From Haemophilus haemolyticus (lineage in GTDB: Bacteria > Pseudomonadota > Gammaproteobacteria > Enterobacterales > Pasteurellaceae): 64,000 nt of DNA. The stretch is from assembly GCF_001679045.1 (NCBI RefSeq), contig NZ_LYCK01000013.1, positions 281,837-345,836 on the forward strand, given 5' to 3'. Every line of letters begins with the position of its first letter. Within the stretch, counting starts at the first letter, position 1. Below, in pieces: positions 8,991-17,698 of the stretch. The translations under genes and the position numbers were made by a program. The notes below the pieces were generated by a model that saw nothing but the letters and a program-made list of their open reading frames with translations, did not search any database and was not told the origin of the DNA.

Positions 8991-9911
8991 TTATTCGTTA
9001 ATGAATGGAGAGGCGAGCACATCCAATTCACTTTCAAGGATGTTGGTTGTGCCGTTGATTTGTTTAGTTTTAAACAATTCTTTTGCCGCATACTCAAGGT
9101 TGGTTGGAACCAAAATTAAATTCGGCTGAATGTTTAATGCTTTGCCACCGTCACCTTTCAGGCCTTTCATGGTTTGGATGACTTTTTGCACGTTTTCTTT
9201 GGTTAATTTGGTTTTTTCCACGCGATGGATAAGTTGCCAGAAACCAAAACCAGCCGCACCACGGGCACGCACACCCCATAAGTATTCATCTTCCATGAAG
9301 ACGTGTTCGGATTTTGACGGGTCAAACTTCGGCTCAATTTCCGGTGCAGTACGTTTTTGCCAAATCAGCGGTTTAATCGGCAAACGGGTATCCAAGATAT
9401 AGAATGTTGGCGCACCGTCATCCGTACCTACAGTCAAGTTCACTTGAGTGGTTTGGTTACCCGTACCATCTACTTTTTCAAATACTGGGTGATCTGTGTC
9501 GAAGAAGTTTTGTCCGTCATAACACAGCGTAGATTTACCTTTTTTCAACAAGCTGAATACTTCATCATCAGGTAATTCGGCTGCAGATTGACCCGCCAAT
9601 TCCATCATCGGGGTATATAAACCAACCTGATCATCTTCAATATCTTCGCGAGGAATGCCTACCGTAGATTCAAATTTTTTATTAGTAATGCTTGTACCTT
9701 GAGCTTGCATACTTTGAATTTGACGTTGTCCTACCCACTCACGCATTTTGGGGAATTTACCCAAGAAACCATAAGTATTGGTTTTAGTTGTAGATGAGAT
9801 CTCCATCGCTACTTTTGGCCATTGCGTTGGGTGATTTTCTAAACCTTTAATAAATTCCTTGCGAAATGCTTCAGTGATATGGTTTAAAACCTGTGCTTTA
9901 TTAAGTGCCAT
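8991..9911 (-). CDS. Mu gpT-like major head (capsid) protein
   Basis: A 306-residue protein. The N-terminus (LNKAQVLNHITEAFRKEF) and the segments PKMREWVGQRQIQ and GKSTLCYDGQNFFDTDHPV are hallmarks of the Mu major head subunit family. It assembles the capsid shell with the scaffold encoded just upstream. The start overlaps the end of the protease/scaffold gene by one base. Confidence 0.95.
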   Translation of the reverse strand: MALNKAQVLNHITEAFRKEFIKGLENHPTQWPKVAMEISSTTKTNTYGFLGKFPKMREWVGQRQIQSMQAQGTSITNKKFESTVGIPREDIEDDQVGLYTPMMELAGQSAAELPDDEVFSLLKKGKSTLCYDGQNFFDTDHPVFEKVDGTGNQTTQVNLTVGTDDGAPTFYILDTRLPIKPLIWQKRTAPEIEPKFDPSKSEHVFMEDEYLWGVRARGAAGFGFWQLIHRVEKTKLTKENVQKVIQTMKGLKGDGGKALNIQPNLILVPTNLEYAAKELFKTKQINGTTNILESELDVLASPFINE

Positions 9912-10462
9912 TATTTAGTCTCCTTATGTGTATATTTTTCAATGTATTCAGCTTCGCTAATGCCAAGCATTTTTGCTGTAGCTTGTTGCTCTGCACTTAA
10001 TGCCACAACATTCTGATCAGGATCAGCTTTTGCTTGTGGCTCACCACTTAATGCGGCCATTGCAGGTGCTTTTTCTAAGTAAGCACTTAATGCCTCAACA
10101 GATAAACTTTGCGCCCAATCTTTTAATGCGGGAGGCAGTTTGCCTTGCGATAATGCCGCTGTGATTAATGCCGCTTTCTTGTCCGCTTCTACAGATGTTT
10201 TAAGCGCATTAAAATCAGCCTGCAATGCAACCACCTGTTCGACTGGCACAAATTTAGCTGGATCAGGGTTGCCCACTTGTGTGGATAACGCTGCCACTGA
10301 TTGTTCTTTTTCAGCTAATTTTGCGTAAACATCTAACACGTCCACAGGGCTATCGCCTTTAGCTGCCGAAAGTGCGGTCACTTTCTCCGTAATATCAGCT
10401 TCACTTGCATCTGCTTTTAAAGCAAACAGTGCGCATAATGCTGCCAATAATTTTTTATCCAT
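9911..10462 (-). CDS. Internal start product: scaffold protein (Mu gpZ-like)
   Basis: An in-frame ATG at 10462 inside the protease gene (MDKKLLAALCALFALKADAS) is preceded by AGAGGA at a suitable distance. In Mu the scaffold Z is made from an internal start within I, and this ATG begins the same alanine-rich helical scaffold region. The product would be 183 residues. Inferred from sequence and by analogy with Mu. Confidence 0.6.
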   Translation of the reverse strand: MDKKLLAALCALFALKADASEADITEKVTALSAAKGDSPVDVLDVYAKLAEKEQSVAALSTQVGNPDPAKFVPVEQVVALQADFNALKTSVEADKKAALITAALSQGKLPPALKDWAQSLSVEALSAYLEKAPAMAALSGEPQAKADPDQNVVALSAEQQATAKMLGISEAEYIEKYTHKETK

Positions 10463-10954
10463 TGGATTGTCCTCTTGTAACAAATTCACGCTAGCTGCCA
10501 CCATTGCTTCCTCCATGCCATCTAAAGCAGGAGTATTGGTTAATGCAGCATGAAAGATCTTGCGAACATAGCCGTCTGTGTCGTAAGCAAACACAGCCGA
10601 GATATAACGATATTCGCCATTTTTGATATAGTCCGCGGCTTTATCAGTCCAACGCACATCAGCAAAAATCCCTTGTGGGGTAAAATAGAAATATTCCATC
10701 CAGCCCGCACTCGGTGCTTCTTTGCCGTTTTTTAGGGAGTGAATAATTTGGTGTTCATAGTCAATAGGAAGGGGATTGCGTTGATTATTTGCCAACGCCA
10801 CCACATCCGCGCCATTTGTATCTGTTACATACCATGCCTCCACATCGGTTGGTCTGCCGTCTGTGGCGCGAAATTTGCCATAAGGTAAAAGTTGGATACG
10901 ACCATACTTCGCCTTGTCAATTTCAAAACTACAAGCGGCAACTGTTAATTTCAT
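9911..10954 (-). CDS. Mu gpI-like head maturation protease with scaffold domain
   Basis: A 347-residue protein. The N-terminal half carries the Mu I protease signature (PIDYEHQ, then AGWMEYFYFTPQGIFADVRW). The C-terminal half is alanine-rich and helical and acts as scaffold in Mu, where it is also made separately as protein Z. It cleaves scaffold during head maturation. A likely internal start for the scaffold form lies at 10462. Confidence 0.92.
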   Translation of the reverse strand: MKLTVAACSFEIDKAKYGRIQLLPYGKFRATDGRPTDVEAWYVTDTNGADVVALANNQRNPLPIDYEHQIIHSLKNGKEAPSAGWMEYFYFTPQGIFADVRWTDKAADYIKNGEYRYISAVFAYDTDGYVRKIFHAALTNTPALDGMEEAMVAASVNLLQEDNPMDKKLLAALCALFALKADASEADITEKVTALSAAKGDSPVDVLDVYAKLAEKEQSVAALSTQVGNPDPAKFVPVEQVVALQADFNALKTSVEADKKAALITAALSQGKLPPALKDWAQSLSVEALSAYLEKAPAMAALSGEPQAKADPDQNVVALSAEQQATAKMLGISEAEYIEKYTHKETK

Positions 10955-11199
10955 CTGAAACCATCCTTAAAAACTCAATCTAGGATGGCAGAATATCGAA
11001 TTGAACGAGATAACAAGAGATGACTGGCTTCAGCGCAACCAAATAATTTGAAATGTTAGACAATGAGGAACAAGCCTCACATTAAAGATGTGAAAGATTG
11101 AATGATTGAAAACAACCCAAACCCATTTTAAAACGCTTTAAAACCGTTTTAAATTGTTTTAAAAATTTAAAGATGAAATCTTATACCCTAAAAGTAAAA

Positions 11200-11220
11200 A
11201 AATCGCCCTACGTGCGATTT
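11200..11220 (-). terminator. Rho-independent terminator after gpG gene
   Basis: The hairpin AAATCGC / GCGATTT (7 bp, 7-base loop) lies 17 bases beyond the gpG stop; on the minus strand it is followed by a run of T. A second pairing (GCCCTA with TAGGGC) overlaps it, so two alternative structures are possible. The roughly 245 bases between it and the protease gene hold no gene that I can support. Confidence 0.65.
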
Positions 11221-11236
11221 AGGGCAATTTTCTGAT

Positions 11237-11653
11237 TTATTTAATTAAGCGTTGGAAGTAGCCTTGCACATCTTCCAAAATATCTGCCTCATCTTGAGGG
11301 GTTAAAGACAAAAAAGGGCGTGCCGGAATCTCTACTTTACGACCTCGTCCAGCTTTCCCCCCGAATTGATGAATAGCCGCGTAAGGCTCATTTGTCCCAA
11401 CCGTTGCCATATCATTGCTGTAGTCAGACGTAATGCTCCCCATCAAGTTTTCGGTATCGACCAACGGTGTACCTTGACGATATTTCAGCCCCAGCCATTT
11501 AGGTCGCCCCCCAACATCAAAATTTTGCAGTACAGCTGATTCCATTGTCCCCGCAATACTTCGCATTAAAGGAGCTCGATGGGCGGTGGCTTGTGCAAGG
11601 CGCTCTAGTACCGATGCAATTTCTTGTGCGTTATTGATTTCAATGTCTATCAT
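11237..11653 (-). CDS. Mu gpG-like virion morphogenesis protein
   Basis: A 138-residue protein starting at ATG 11653. The C-terminal segment YAAIHQFGGKAGRGRKVEIPARPFL matches the phage virion morphogenesis family (Mu gpG), which acts in head or tail completion. It lies after MuF, as in Mu. A 94-base tRNA-like element separates it from MuF. Confidence 0.9.
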   Translation of the reverse strand: MIDIEINNAQEIASVLERLAQATAHRAPLMRSIAGTMESAVLQNFDVGGRPKWLGLKYRQGTPLVDTENLMGSITSDYSNDMATVGTNEPYAAIHQFGGKAGRGRKVEIPARPFLSLTPQDEADILEDVQGYFQRLIK

Positions 11654-11694
11654 AATCGTTGATTTTTAAAATTTAAGGGGGTATATTCACCAAA

Positions 11695-11788
11695 GCCACT
11701 AGAAAAGCGATGAATCTCGAAGATCGCGGGCGAAGAGGTGAAATAGACTCGGGACTGTGTGCGGTGGGTTCGAGCCCCGCCTAGTGGC
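11695..11788 (+). ncRNA. tRNA-like element (8-bp acceptor stem plus T arm), no canonical anticodon arm
   Basis: The two ends pair perfectly over 8 bp (GCCACTAG with CTAGTGGC). Immediately inside the 3' strand is a T arm of 5 bp (GTGGG with CCCGC, one G-U) and a 7-base loop TTCGAGC. Total length is 94 bases. The 8+5 layout is that of bacterial tRNA-Sec, but there is no UCA anticodon, and the middle folds only into a 5-bp hairpin (GCGAT with ATCGC, 11-base loop) that does not look like a normal D or anticodon arm. No CCA is encoded. It lies on the strand opposite the phage late genes and abuts the MuF stop. It could be a degenerate tRNA or a tRNA mimic. Confidence 0.55.
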
Positions 11789-13090
11789 TTATTCTTTAAA
11801 TGCCTTTTTCCATTGCTTATCACTCACCAATCTGAACGATTGCACAAAAATTTCGTTTTCTCGACTTAAAACTTTCAATACAGCTAACAATTTCTTACCA
11901 TTTACATCTCTATAAAATTGGTAGCCGAATTCATCTACAATAATTTTATCCGGTGAATTAACAATATCCGGCAAATCCGCATATTCATCAATCCCAAAAT
12001 CTTGCCCATCACGACTATTAAATTGCTTAATTAAAGTATCATCAGAAAGCCACACTGTGCCAGTTTTGCTTTTCAATAAATCCTTACTTTCCGCACTCAA
12101 GACACCTGCTGCAAATTTAAAATTTTTGGTAAGACTATCTCGCACCTGTAACATTTGATCAGCAGTGAGTTTTTTTCCATCTGGGCTGAGCGTTTGTTTC
12201 ATCTCCGCCACATGCTTTGCCAACAATTCAAAATCGTGCTTAAACTCCCCACCTTTCATTTCAACCGTCGCAAACGCATGCGCCAGTTTTTCAGGATAAA
12301 GATCCAAATTAGGCTTGTAGTTTAATCTCCCCACATTGTAATCAAAGCCTTTATCCGTCACACGTACCGTGCCATCAGGTAATTTAAACCCTACCGTCTT
12401 TTCACGATTACCTTGCTTATCCGCAGGGCGTTCTACTTCCACCAAAAATTCAGAACTATCGTCAGGCTTATCAATCCCACGGCGTTTCAAATCTCTATCG
12501 CCTAACGCAATCACCGTACAGCGACAATTAAACCCATTAGGCGGGTAGAATGTCGCCCAAAACGGATCATCATAACGATACACCTTACCGCTCAATGCTA
12601 AATGGGCAGGGCGAGTACGCGCATCACCCACGGCGGAATATTGCCAATAAGGGCGATTATCCACGTTATCACGCAAGCGTTGATAACGCGCAGCCGAATA
12701 AGCTGACTGCATATTGACACGATAAATCGTATTCAACCGACGCGGCGTGCCAAAATATTCCCCTGTTTTTGGATCTGCCAGTAAATGCCCATCAATACCA
12801 CGAATAGACGGATCTTTCCCAAAAATCCAGCCTTTACGTTCAAATTCACTCACCAGTTCTCTTTTCCAAGCGTGAAAGCCTTTGCCCTCACGCATAGCGG
12901 TTTCTAAAGATTGGTAAATATCCTTTGTCATATCAAGGCTAGTTAAGCGCGCAATCGTCGTAGCACGAGCCAATGCGCTATCGTGCATTTCTTTTGCTAA
13001 CACCTTACTGGCAAGCATTTTCTTTTGGCGCAAAAACTCAATGGCTTGTTTGGGTTCTACGCCAATGGCAAACTTAGGTGCGCTCGGCAT
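11789..13090 (-). CDS. MuF-like head morphogenesis protein (gp30) with candidate PBECR-type C-terminal domain
   Basis: A 433-residue protein. Residues about 130-200 carry the SPP1 gp7/MuF signature (DARTRPAHLALSGKVYRYDD, then PPNGFNCRCTVIAL with the paired cysteines). The C-terminal 100 residues (from about 330, including KTGTVWLSDDTLIKQ and a final strand pair near LLAVLKVLSRENEIFVQSFR) resemble the phage-Barnase-EndoU-ColicinE5/D-RelE-like nuclease (PBECR) domains often fused to MuF. Such fusions may be effector toxins packaged in the head. The MuF call is firm; the nuclease call is my recognition of the family pattern. Confidence 0.88.
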   Translation of the reverse strand: MPSAPKFAIGVEPKQAIEFLRQKKMLASKVLAKEMHDSALARATTIARLTSLDMTKDIYQSLETAMREGKGFHAWKRELVSEFERKGWIFGKDPSIRGIDGHLLADPKTGEYFGTPRRLNTIYRVNMQSAYSAARYQRLRDNVDNRPYWQYSAVGDARTRPAHLALSGKVYRYDDPFWATFYPPNGFNCRCTVIALGDRDLKRRGIDKPDDSSEFLVEVERPADKQGNREKTVGFKLPDGTVRVTDKGFDYNVGRLNYKPNLDLYPEKLAHAFATVEMKGGEFKHDFELLAKHVAEMKQTLSPDGKKLTADQMLQVRDSLTKNFKFAAGVLSAESKDLLKSKTGTVWLSDDTLIKQFNSRDGQDFGIDEYADLPDIVNSPDKIIVDEFGYQFYRDVNGKKLLAVLKVLSRENEIFVQSFRLVSDKQWKKAFKE

Positions 13091-14696
13091 TGGCAGCTCC
13101 TAATAAATCAGCTAAAAATACCGCACTTGCCAAATAGGCTTGATGGCTTTCACTGGTTAAATCAGGATAAAGTGCGATCAGTTTTTCCTGTGCTTCATCA
13201 TAGCTTTCACTTGCCATAACCACGCCTACAATTTGTTTCATCATAGGATCAAGCTGTTGATTAAAATCCGCATTTGCCAGTGCATCATCAATCAAACCGT
13301 CCAGTTCATCTTGTTCGTCCTTTTTACCATTTTGAGCCGACAACGCAGCAGCACGACAACCGCAAGTACAGCCTTTGCCGTGGTTAAACACGGCAGAAAG
13401 TGCGGTCGTTTTTTTGTCTGTTTTCTCGCCTTGCAGTGTGCTTAAAATCAGTTCACCTTCTTGTGGCTCAGGAATACCTAATTTATCCCGCACCCAGCTT
13501 TCCGAAATCTGCACGCCAATGCCAGTAAGTTTAGGGATAGCATCTGCAAATACCGATAAATCTTCATATTCTTTTGTATCAAACTCAAAATAAGGGACAC
13601 GATGTGGCGCAATATTCGGATCAACATTAATTTGCAAATACGGCAAAATGATTTGTTGAGTAATGGTTTGTGCAATCTGTTTCGCATCGCTAATCATCAA
13701 ATCACGACGCACCTCATTGTGCACATTACCTAACGCATTGGTGGAGCTTTTACCATCCGCCCCCGATGTTAAGGTTTGCCCCAAAATCAACCGAGCAATA
13801 GATTTCTCGCACCAATCAACCATTTGTAAAAATGGATTATTACCCGATGCTGCACCTGCATTAGCGACGTTGTGCAGTTCAATCTGCATCGATTCAGGCA
13901 TAATGCCTGCCGCGTTATGCCCAATTTCGGCCAACGCACGCAATAATGTGCGTTTCTCCGCATTAGTGGCTCCAGCACCATATTTACCAATGCGAATCGG
14001 CATACCATAAAGCTCTAAAAACTCGGCAAAATCACGCACAGAATAATGCTTATACATATAAAGCCATGCCAATGTGCGATATAAGCCATCACGAGCCAAC
14101 TGTGTCGAACGAGATTTATGGCGATGTACCACCCAACCAAAAGGACGTAAAGGCTCACCCATTTGATTAGCTGGCGTGCGTAATAATAAACTATCGTCTT
14201 TATCCAATTTAAACCAAGACTGCGGACAAGGTTTAAAGCCTTTTGGAACCCATTTGCCATTCACCTGCGCCCATTGGATTTCAAGGGCAGAAAAGCCATG
14301 ACCGACCGCATCCATGAGATCTACAAATAAATCCTCAAGGTTAGGATATTGGTAAAATAACTCATCAATCTCGGCTTGCAATTTTTCTTCCGCAGGAGTG
14401 GCATTACGTGGTTCAACAATACGCCAATCTAGCGTTAAAACTGAACGTTTACGTGTCATCATATTGGCGGCAATACTGCTATCTTGCTCTTCAATATCCA
14501 TGAAAAGTTGATGCTGCGCCTGAATATCGCCGTTTTCGGCATCCTCTAAAATCTGCTTTAATTTTGAAGGCGTAATTTTTGCAGAGGGGTGATCGTCTAA
14601 TACACGACCTGATGCTGTCACTTCCGCTTCATCGGTTTGTGTTGGCTCTGTTTCATTACCTTTTAAAAGGTTTTTAACCTTATCAATAAATCCCAT
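13074..14696 (-). CDS. DUF935 portal protein (Mu gp29-like)
   Basis: A 540-residue protein. The segments QHQLFMDIEEQDSSIAANM, TRKRSVLTLDWRIVEP and PIRIGKYGAGATNAEKRTLL are typical of the DUF935 family, the Mu-type portal through which DNA enters the head. The start at 14696 is an ATG. It overlaps the MuF gene by 17 bases. Length fits the family. Confidence 0.93.
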   Translation of the reverse strand: MGFIDKVKNLLKGNETEPTQTDEAEVTASGRVLDDHPSAKITPSKLKQILEDAENGDIQAQHQLFMDIEEQDSSIAANMMTRKRSVLTLDWRIVEPRNATPAEEKLQAEIDELFYQYPNLEDLFVDLMDAVGHGFSALEIQWAQVNGKWVPKGFKPCPQSWFKLDKDDSLLLRTPANQMGEPLRPFGWVVHRHKSRSTQLARDGLYRTLAWLYMYKHYSVRDFAEFLELYGMPIRIGKYGAGATNAEKRTLLRALAEIGHNAAGIMPESMQIELHNVANAGAASGNNPFLQMVDWCEKSIARLILGQTLTSGADGKSSTNALGNVHNEVRRDLMISDAKQIAQTITQQIILPYLQINVDPNIAPHRVPYFEFDTKEYEDLSVFADAIPKLTGIGVQISESWVRDKLGIPEPQEGELILSTLQGEKTDKKTTALSAVFNHGKGCTCGCRAAALSAQNGKKDEQDELDGLIDDALANADFNQQLDPMMKQIVGVVMASESYDEAQEKLIALYPDLTSESHQAYLASAVFLADLLGAANAERT

Positions 14697-14707
14697 TTAA
14701 TCCGCCT

Positions 14708-16354
14708 TTAATGTTTCCATATTGAATAAAGATCGTCTTCATCTTCGTATTCATCTGATTCAATCTCATTCAGTTGATTTAACCCAATCCACTCAATCGG
14801 GGCAGAATACTTACGTGCTAGACTCCACAACATTTCAAGTGCGTCCGGGCCATCATCATGATCGGCCTTGGGAAAATGCCGTAGTTGAGCTATTAAAGTC
14901 GTCTGTGACGGGTGCAATAAAATCAGCCCATTTGCCATATGCGGCTGTAGGCTTTCGATGCGTAGCATTTTGTCTGTGTTAGGCTTTATTGGAACAACAG
15001 GGACGGGATGACCACGTTGTGCCGAACGTTTTACAATTTCAGAATTCAAAAACTCCTGAAATTGAACAGATTCACCACCGTATTTAAGGAAGTTATACTG
15101 AATATGCAGTCGAATAGTATCCTCAATAATTAAATCCGGTAATCGTTTTTTTATTGCTGCTTCCACGACATATAACTTGCCTGTTTCTCGGTGATACCCA
15201 CCCACTAAAATCGCCGATGGGTCACGGCTTGCTCCCGCTTTGCCGAGTGACGGGTCAACCACACCGAAATAAATCAAATCGGACGGCAGTTCCGTCCAGT
15301 ATTTAATGGCATTGGCAAAAATCGCGTCATCACTGCTTAACGGGTCATTTTGATACTCTGAGTCAAAGGTGGCATGGCCATCACGGGCACGGATTTTCAT
15401 CAAGGTTAAAATAGGACGAGCAGCCCAGCTCACCACTGCGCCTTTATCCATTGCCGCTTGATTTTGCGTATAGAAAGCATCAGCCACCGCTTCGCCCTCG
15501 TTTAAGTAGAAGTCCTCCCACTTATCCCACAGGCTCATATCATCAGGCTGACGAATTAAGGCTTTAAACTTGGCTGTCTTCCACGCTTTACTCGATAAAG
15601 TGCGGTTTAAAACACTGTCGTAATGGAGAATAGTCCCGATATATACCACATCTAACTTGTCTCCAGCCGCCCCTAACGGAAGGACGGTTTTCTTCAACCA
15701 ATCGTGTAATTTGTCACGCTGTTCAGGACTACGCACTTGTTCGTCATTTTCAATATCATCCAGTACCACCAAATCAGGACGATACGCCCCATGGCGTAAA
15801 CCACGCAATTTCTTGCCGGAACCTGCCACTTGCACTTTTTGATTGGCTTTTGTGATAATGGTTGCCGCTTGCCACACACGCCCTTGTCCTGACATTTCAG
15901 GGAAATCAATGCGCAAACGTTGGTTAAATTCCAACTCTACTTTAATGGCTTCCAACATTGGATAGGCTTGGTCGATACTATCCATCACAATCAACGCATA
16001 GCGTTTTTTCTGTGTCACAAGACAGTAAAGTGTAAAGAGCTGGGAAACCAAGGTCGATTTAGCTTCACCACGTGGCGCAGCAATAGCTAAATGCACTGAT
16101 GATGGCTGTTGTAATACTTGTGGCAACTGCTCAAAAAGATAGTTATGCAACTGCGAACGAGAGCTAGAACGCACATAATGCGGAAAGTAATTCGACACAA
16201 AAAAGTCATAGCCCGAAACAGGATCTAGCACCTTTTTGCGTCGCTCACTAATGGCAGCAAGAGAATCATCCCACCCCTCAAACTTTGCCTCGACCTTTTG
16301 TCGCAAGCTGTCCGAATAGGCTTTTAATTCTGCTAACAATTCTTTACTTTTCAC
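14708..16354 (-). CDS. Terminase large subunit (Mu gp28-like)
   Basis: A 548-residue packaging motor. The ATPase domain has the Walker A-like APRGEAKST (about residues 93-101) and Walker B LVVLDDIEN (about 195-203). The nuclease domain begins near FGVVDPSLG and ends with DHDDGPDALEML, giving the acidic metal-binding cluster. The start is a GTG at 16354 with AGGTGA a few bases upstream. It follows the DUF1804 gene, the usual small subunit position. Confidence 0.94.
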   Translation of the reverse strand: MKSKELLAELKAYSDSLRQKVEAKFEGWDDSLAAISERRKKVLDPVSGYDFFVSNYFPHYVRSSSRSQLHNYLFEQLPQVLQQPSSVHLAIAAPRGEAKSTLVSQLFTLYCLVTQKKRYALIVMDSIDQAYPMLEAIKVELEFNQRLRIDFPEMSGQGRVWQAATIITKANQKVQVAGSGKKLRGLRHGAYRPDLVVLDDIENDEQVRSPEQRDKLHDWLKKTVLPLGAAGDKLDVVYIGTILHYDSVLNRTLSSKAWKTAKFKALIRQPDDMSLWDKWEDFYLNEGEAVADAFYTQNQAAMDKGAVVSWAARPILTLMKIRARDGHATFDSEYQNDPLSSDDAIFANAIKYWTELPSDLIYFGVVDPSLGKAGASRDPSAILVGGYHRETGKLYVVEAAIKKRLPDLIIEDTIRLHIQYNFLKYGGESVQFQEFLNSEIVKRSAQRGHPVPVVPIKPNTDKMLRIESLQPHMANGLILLHPSQTTLIAQLRHFPKADHDDGPDALEMLWSLARKYSAPIEWIGLNQLNEIESDEYEDEDDLYSIWKH

Positions 16355-16362
16355 AACTTCAC

Positions 16363-16494
16363 CTATGCCCTAGAAGCAGATACACAAAAAGCAATAAATA
16401 AAAACCATCCCCAACCACTAATACCTTGGCTCAACAGCAAAAATGCACAAATAATGGCTGTAAGTGATGGCAACTGAAAAATTAAGAGTTTCAT
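16363..16494 (-). CDS. Small hydrophobic protein, 43 aa
   Basis: This frame encodes a 43-residue protein starting at ATG 16494, which overlaps the DUF1804 stop as ATGA, and ends 9 bases before the terminase start. It contains two hydrophobic stretches (TAIICAFLLLSQGI and WGWFLFIAFCV) separated by a short turn, so it looks like a two-pass membrane protein. Function unknown; a holin-like or other membrane role is possible. Confidence 0.6.
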   Translation of the reverse strand: MKLLIFQLPSLTAIICAFLLLSQGISGWGWFLFIAFCVSASRA

Positions 16495-16994
16495 GCTTTA
16501 AATTCCTTATCTAGGGCTTTTCCAAATCCTTCCAATAAGTCCGCAAACTCATTAATCAGCTCAGGTTTATTGGTTTGTATATAATCCCCAAACATAGTGA
16601 TGGTCTTTATTGCCGTAGCCATTTCCGACACTTCTGGCAATAATCGCTTACTGCTTGCCACCATTTTCGAATAGCTATCGCCCAAGCCCTGAATCAACTT
16701 CGCTTTTTCACTCACAGGCAATTCTTCCGCGCGCTTAATCTCATCCATCGTGTTTTCAAAATAAAGCACAAACGCGGTCAGCATGCCGCGCGCTACATCT
16801 TCCACTTTGCCACTTGCCATCGTGTTCGCATCACGCACTTTATCCCAATTATCTCCACGAGCTTCGGCTTCACGTTTCCAGCGTCGAGCAGTGTTATAGG
16901 ACACTTTGGCTTTTTCTGCGGCTAATTCAAGCGTTAAGCAATCAAACACATAGTAACGGCGCACATCTGCCTTGGTTTTTTCATCATGTGCCAT
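16491..16994 (-). CDS. DUF1804 protein (Mu gp27-like, probable small terminase)
   Basis: A 167-residue protein. Residues 5-45 form a helix-turn-helix (LTLELAAEKAKVSYNTARRW) characteristic of DUF1804. The family sits directly before the large terminase subunit in Mu-like phages and is the likely DNA-recognising small subunit. The remainder is helical. Confidence 0.87.
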   Translation of the reverse strand: MAHDEKTKADVRRYYVFDCLTLELAAEKAKVSYNTARRWKREAEARGDNWDKVRDANTMASGKVEDVARGMLTAFVLYFENTMDEIKRAEELPVSEKAKLIQGLGDSYSKMVASSKRLLPEVSEMATAIKTITMFGDYIQTNKPELINEFADLLEGFGKALDKEFKA

Positions 16995-16995
16995 C

Positions 16996-17241
16996 TTAAC
17001 CCCCGAATTTTGCTTTAATCAGCTCAAACCCAACGGAGACGACCAAGCCACTTAACCCGCCAATAACCGCAGCACGCACACCTAATTTCGCCAAACTTTC
17101 TTCTACCTTTGCCAAGCGCGAATCAATTTCATCCACCCGTCCATCTAAACGGTCAATCTTGTGATTGACGGTACGGCTTAAAGATAAAATCTCATCCAGT
17201 TTGGCGGTGATTTCTTCTTTTTCCGCAAGTTGATCTAACAT
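16996..17241 (-). CDS. Small coiled-coil/membrane phage protein, 81 aa
   Basis: Starts at ATG 17241, overlapping the previous stop. It has a heptad-like coiled coil (DEILSLSRTVNHKIDRLDGR, then VDEIDSRLAKVEESLAKLG) followed by one hydrophobic segment (AAVIGGLSGLVVSVGFELI). Such proteins occur in Mu-like lysis regions next to spanins. Exact function unknown. Confidence 0.72.
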   Translation of the reverse strand: MLDQLAEKEEITAKLDEILSLSRTVNHKIDRLDGRVDEIDSRLAKVEESLAKLGVRAAVIGGLSGLVVSVGFELIKAKFGG

Positions 17242-17498
17242 CACTTATCCACCTTTTTATCTAACTTCTGATTGATTTCTTTCAACTGATCGCGCACCTC
17301 TTTCAAAATGCTTTCAAAGTGTTTATCTTTTACTTCAGCAAGCTCTTTACTCTGAAAATCGTGTTGCATTTGCTTTTCTAAGGCTTTAATCGCATGCTCA
17401 TTTTCAGCCACTTTATCGTTTACTGATTTCCACACCCAGCCAACTAATGTCATAATCAACGTCGTGCCAATCCCAATAAACACTTTATCGTCAATCAT
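17241..17498 (-). CDS. Small membrane-anchored coiled-coil phage protein, 85 aa
   Basis: An N-terminal transmembrane helix (VFIGIGTTLIMTLVGWVW) is followed by a long coiled coil to the C-terminus (VAENEHAIKALEKQM, then EVRDQLKEINQKLDKK). This resembles DUF2730-like proteins of Mu phages. It is translationally coupled to both neighbours and likely belongs to the lysis or envelope-interaction module. The role is inferred only from context. Confidence 0.72.
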   Translation of the reverse strand: MIDDKVFIGIGTTLIMTLVGWVWKSVNDKVAENEHAIKALEKQMQHDFQSKELAEVKDKHFESILKEVRDQLKEINQKLDKKVDK

Positions 17499-17698
17499 TT
17501 TGACTCCTTACTTTTAGTGCAAATCTCACGATAGGTCGCATTATGTACCGCAATTTGTCGCAAGGTTTCCGTGGTATCTTGTCTGCTGGCAGTGATAATG
17601 CCAAATCCACTGCAACTTGGATTAATCACGGAGATCGCCTGATTGCTGCAGGCGGTTAATGACATCATCACGGCTAGTGTTACGAGTGTTTTCTTCAT
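17495..17698 (-). CDS. Putative outer-membrane spanin lipoprotein (Rz1-like)
   Basis: A 67-residue protein with a lipoprotein signal: basic start MKKT, hydrophobic core, and the lipobox LTAC, with Cys near residue 17. It is partly nested in a different frame inside the upstream gene, which has one membrane helix and a coiled coil. Overlapping or embedded i-spanin/o-spanin pairs of this kind fuse inner and outer membrane at the last step of lysis. It lacks an obvious proline-rich linker. Confidence 0.72.
   Translation of the reverse strand: MKKTLVTLAVMMSLTACSNQAISVINPSCSGFGIITASRQDTTETLRQIAVHNATYREICTKSKESK

Noticed and set aside
11695-11788. Standard tRNA gene or selC
   Set aside because: The ends fit, but no anticodon arm with a 7-base loop, no D-loop GG and no UCA anticodon could be found.
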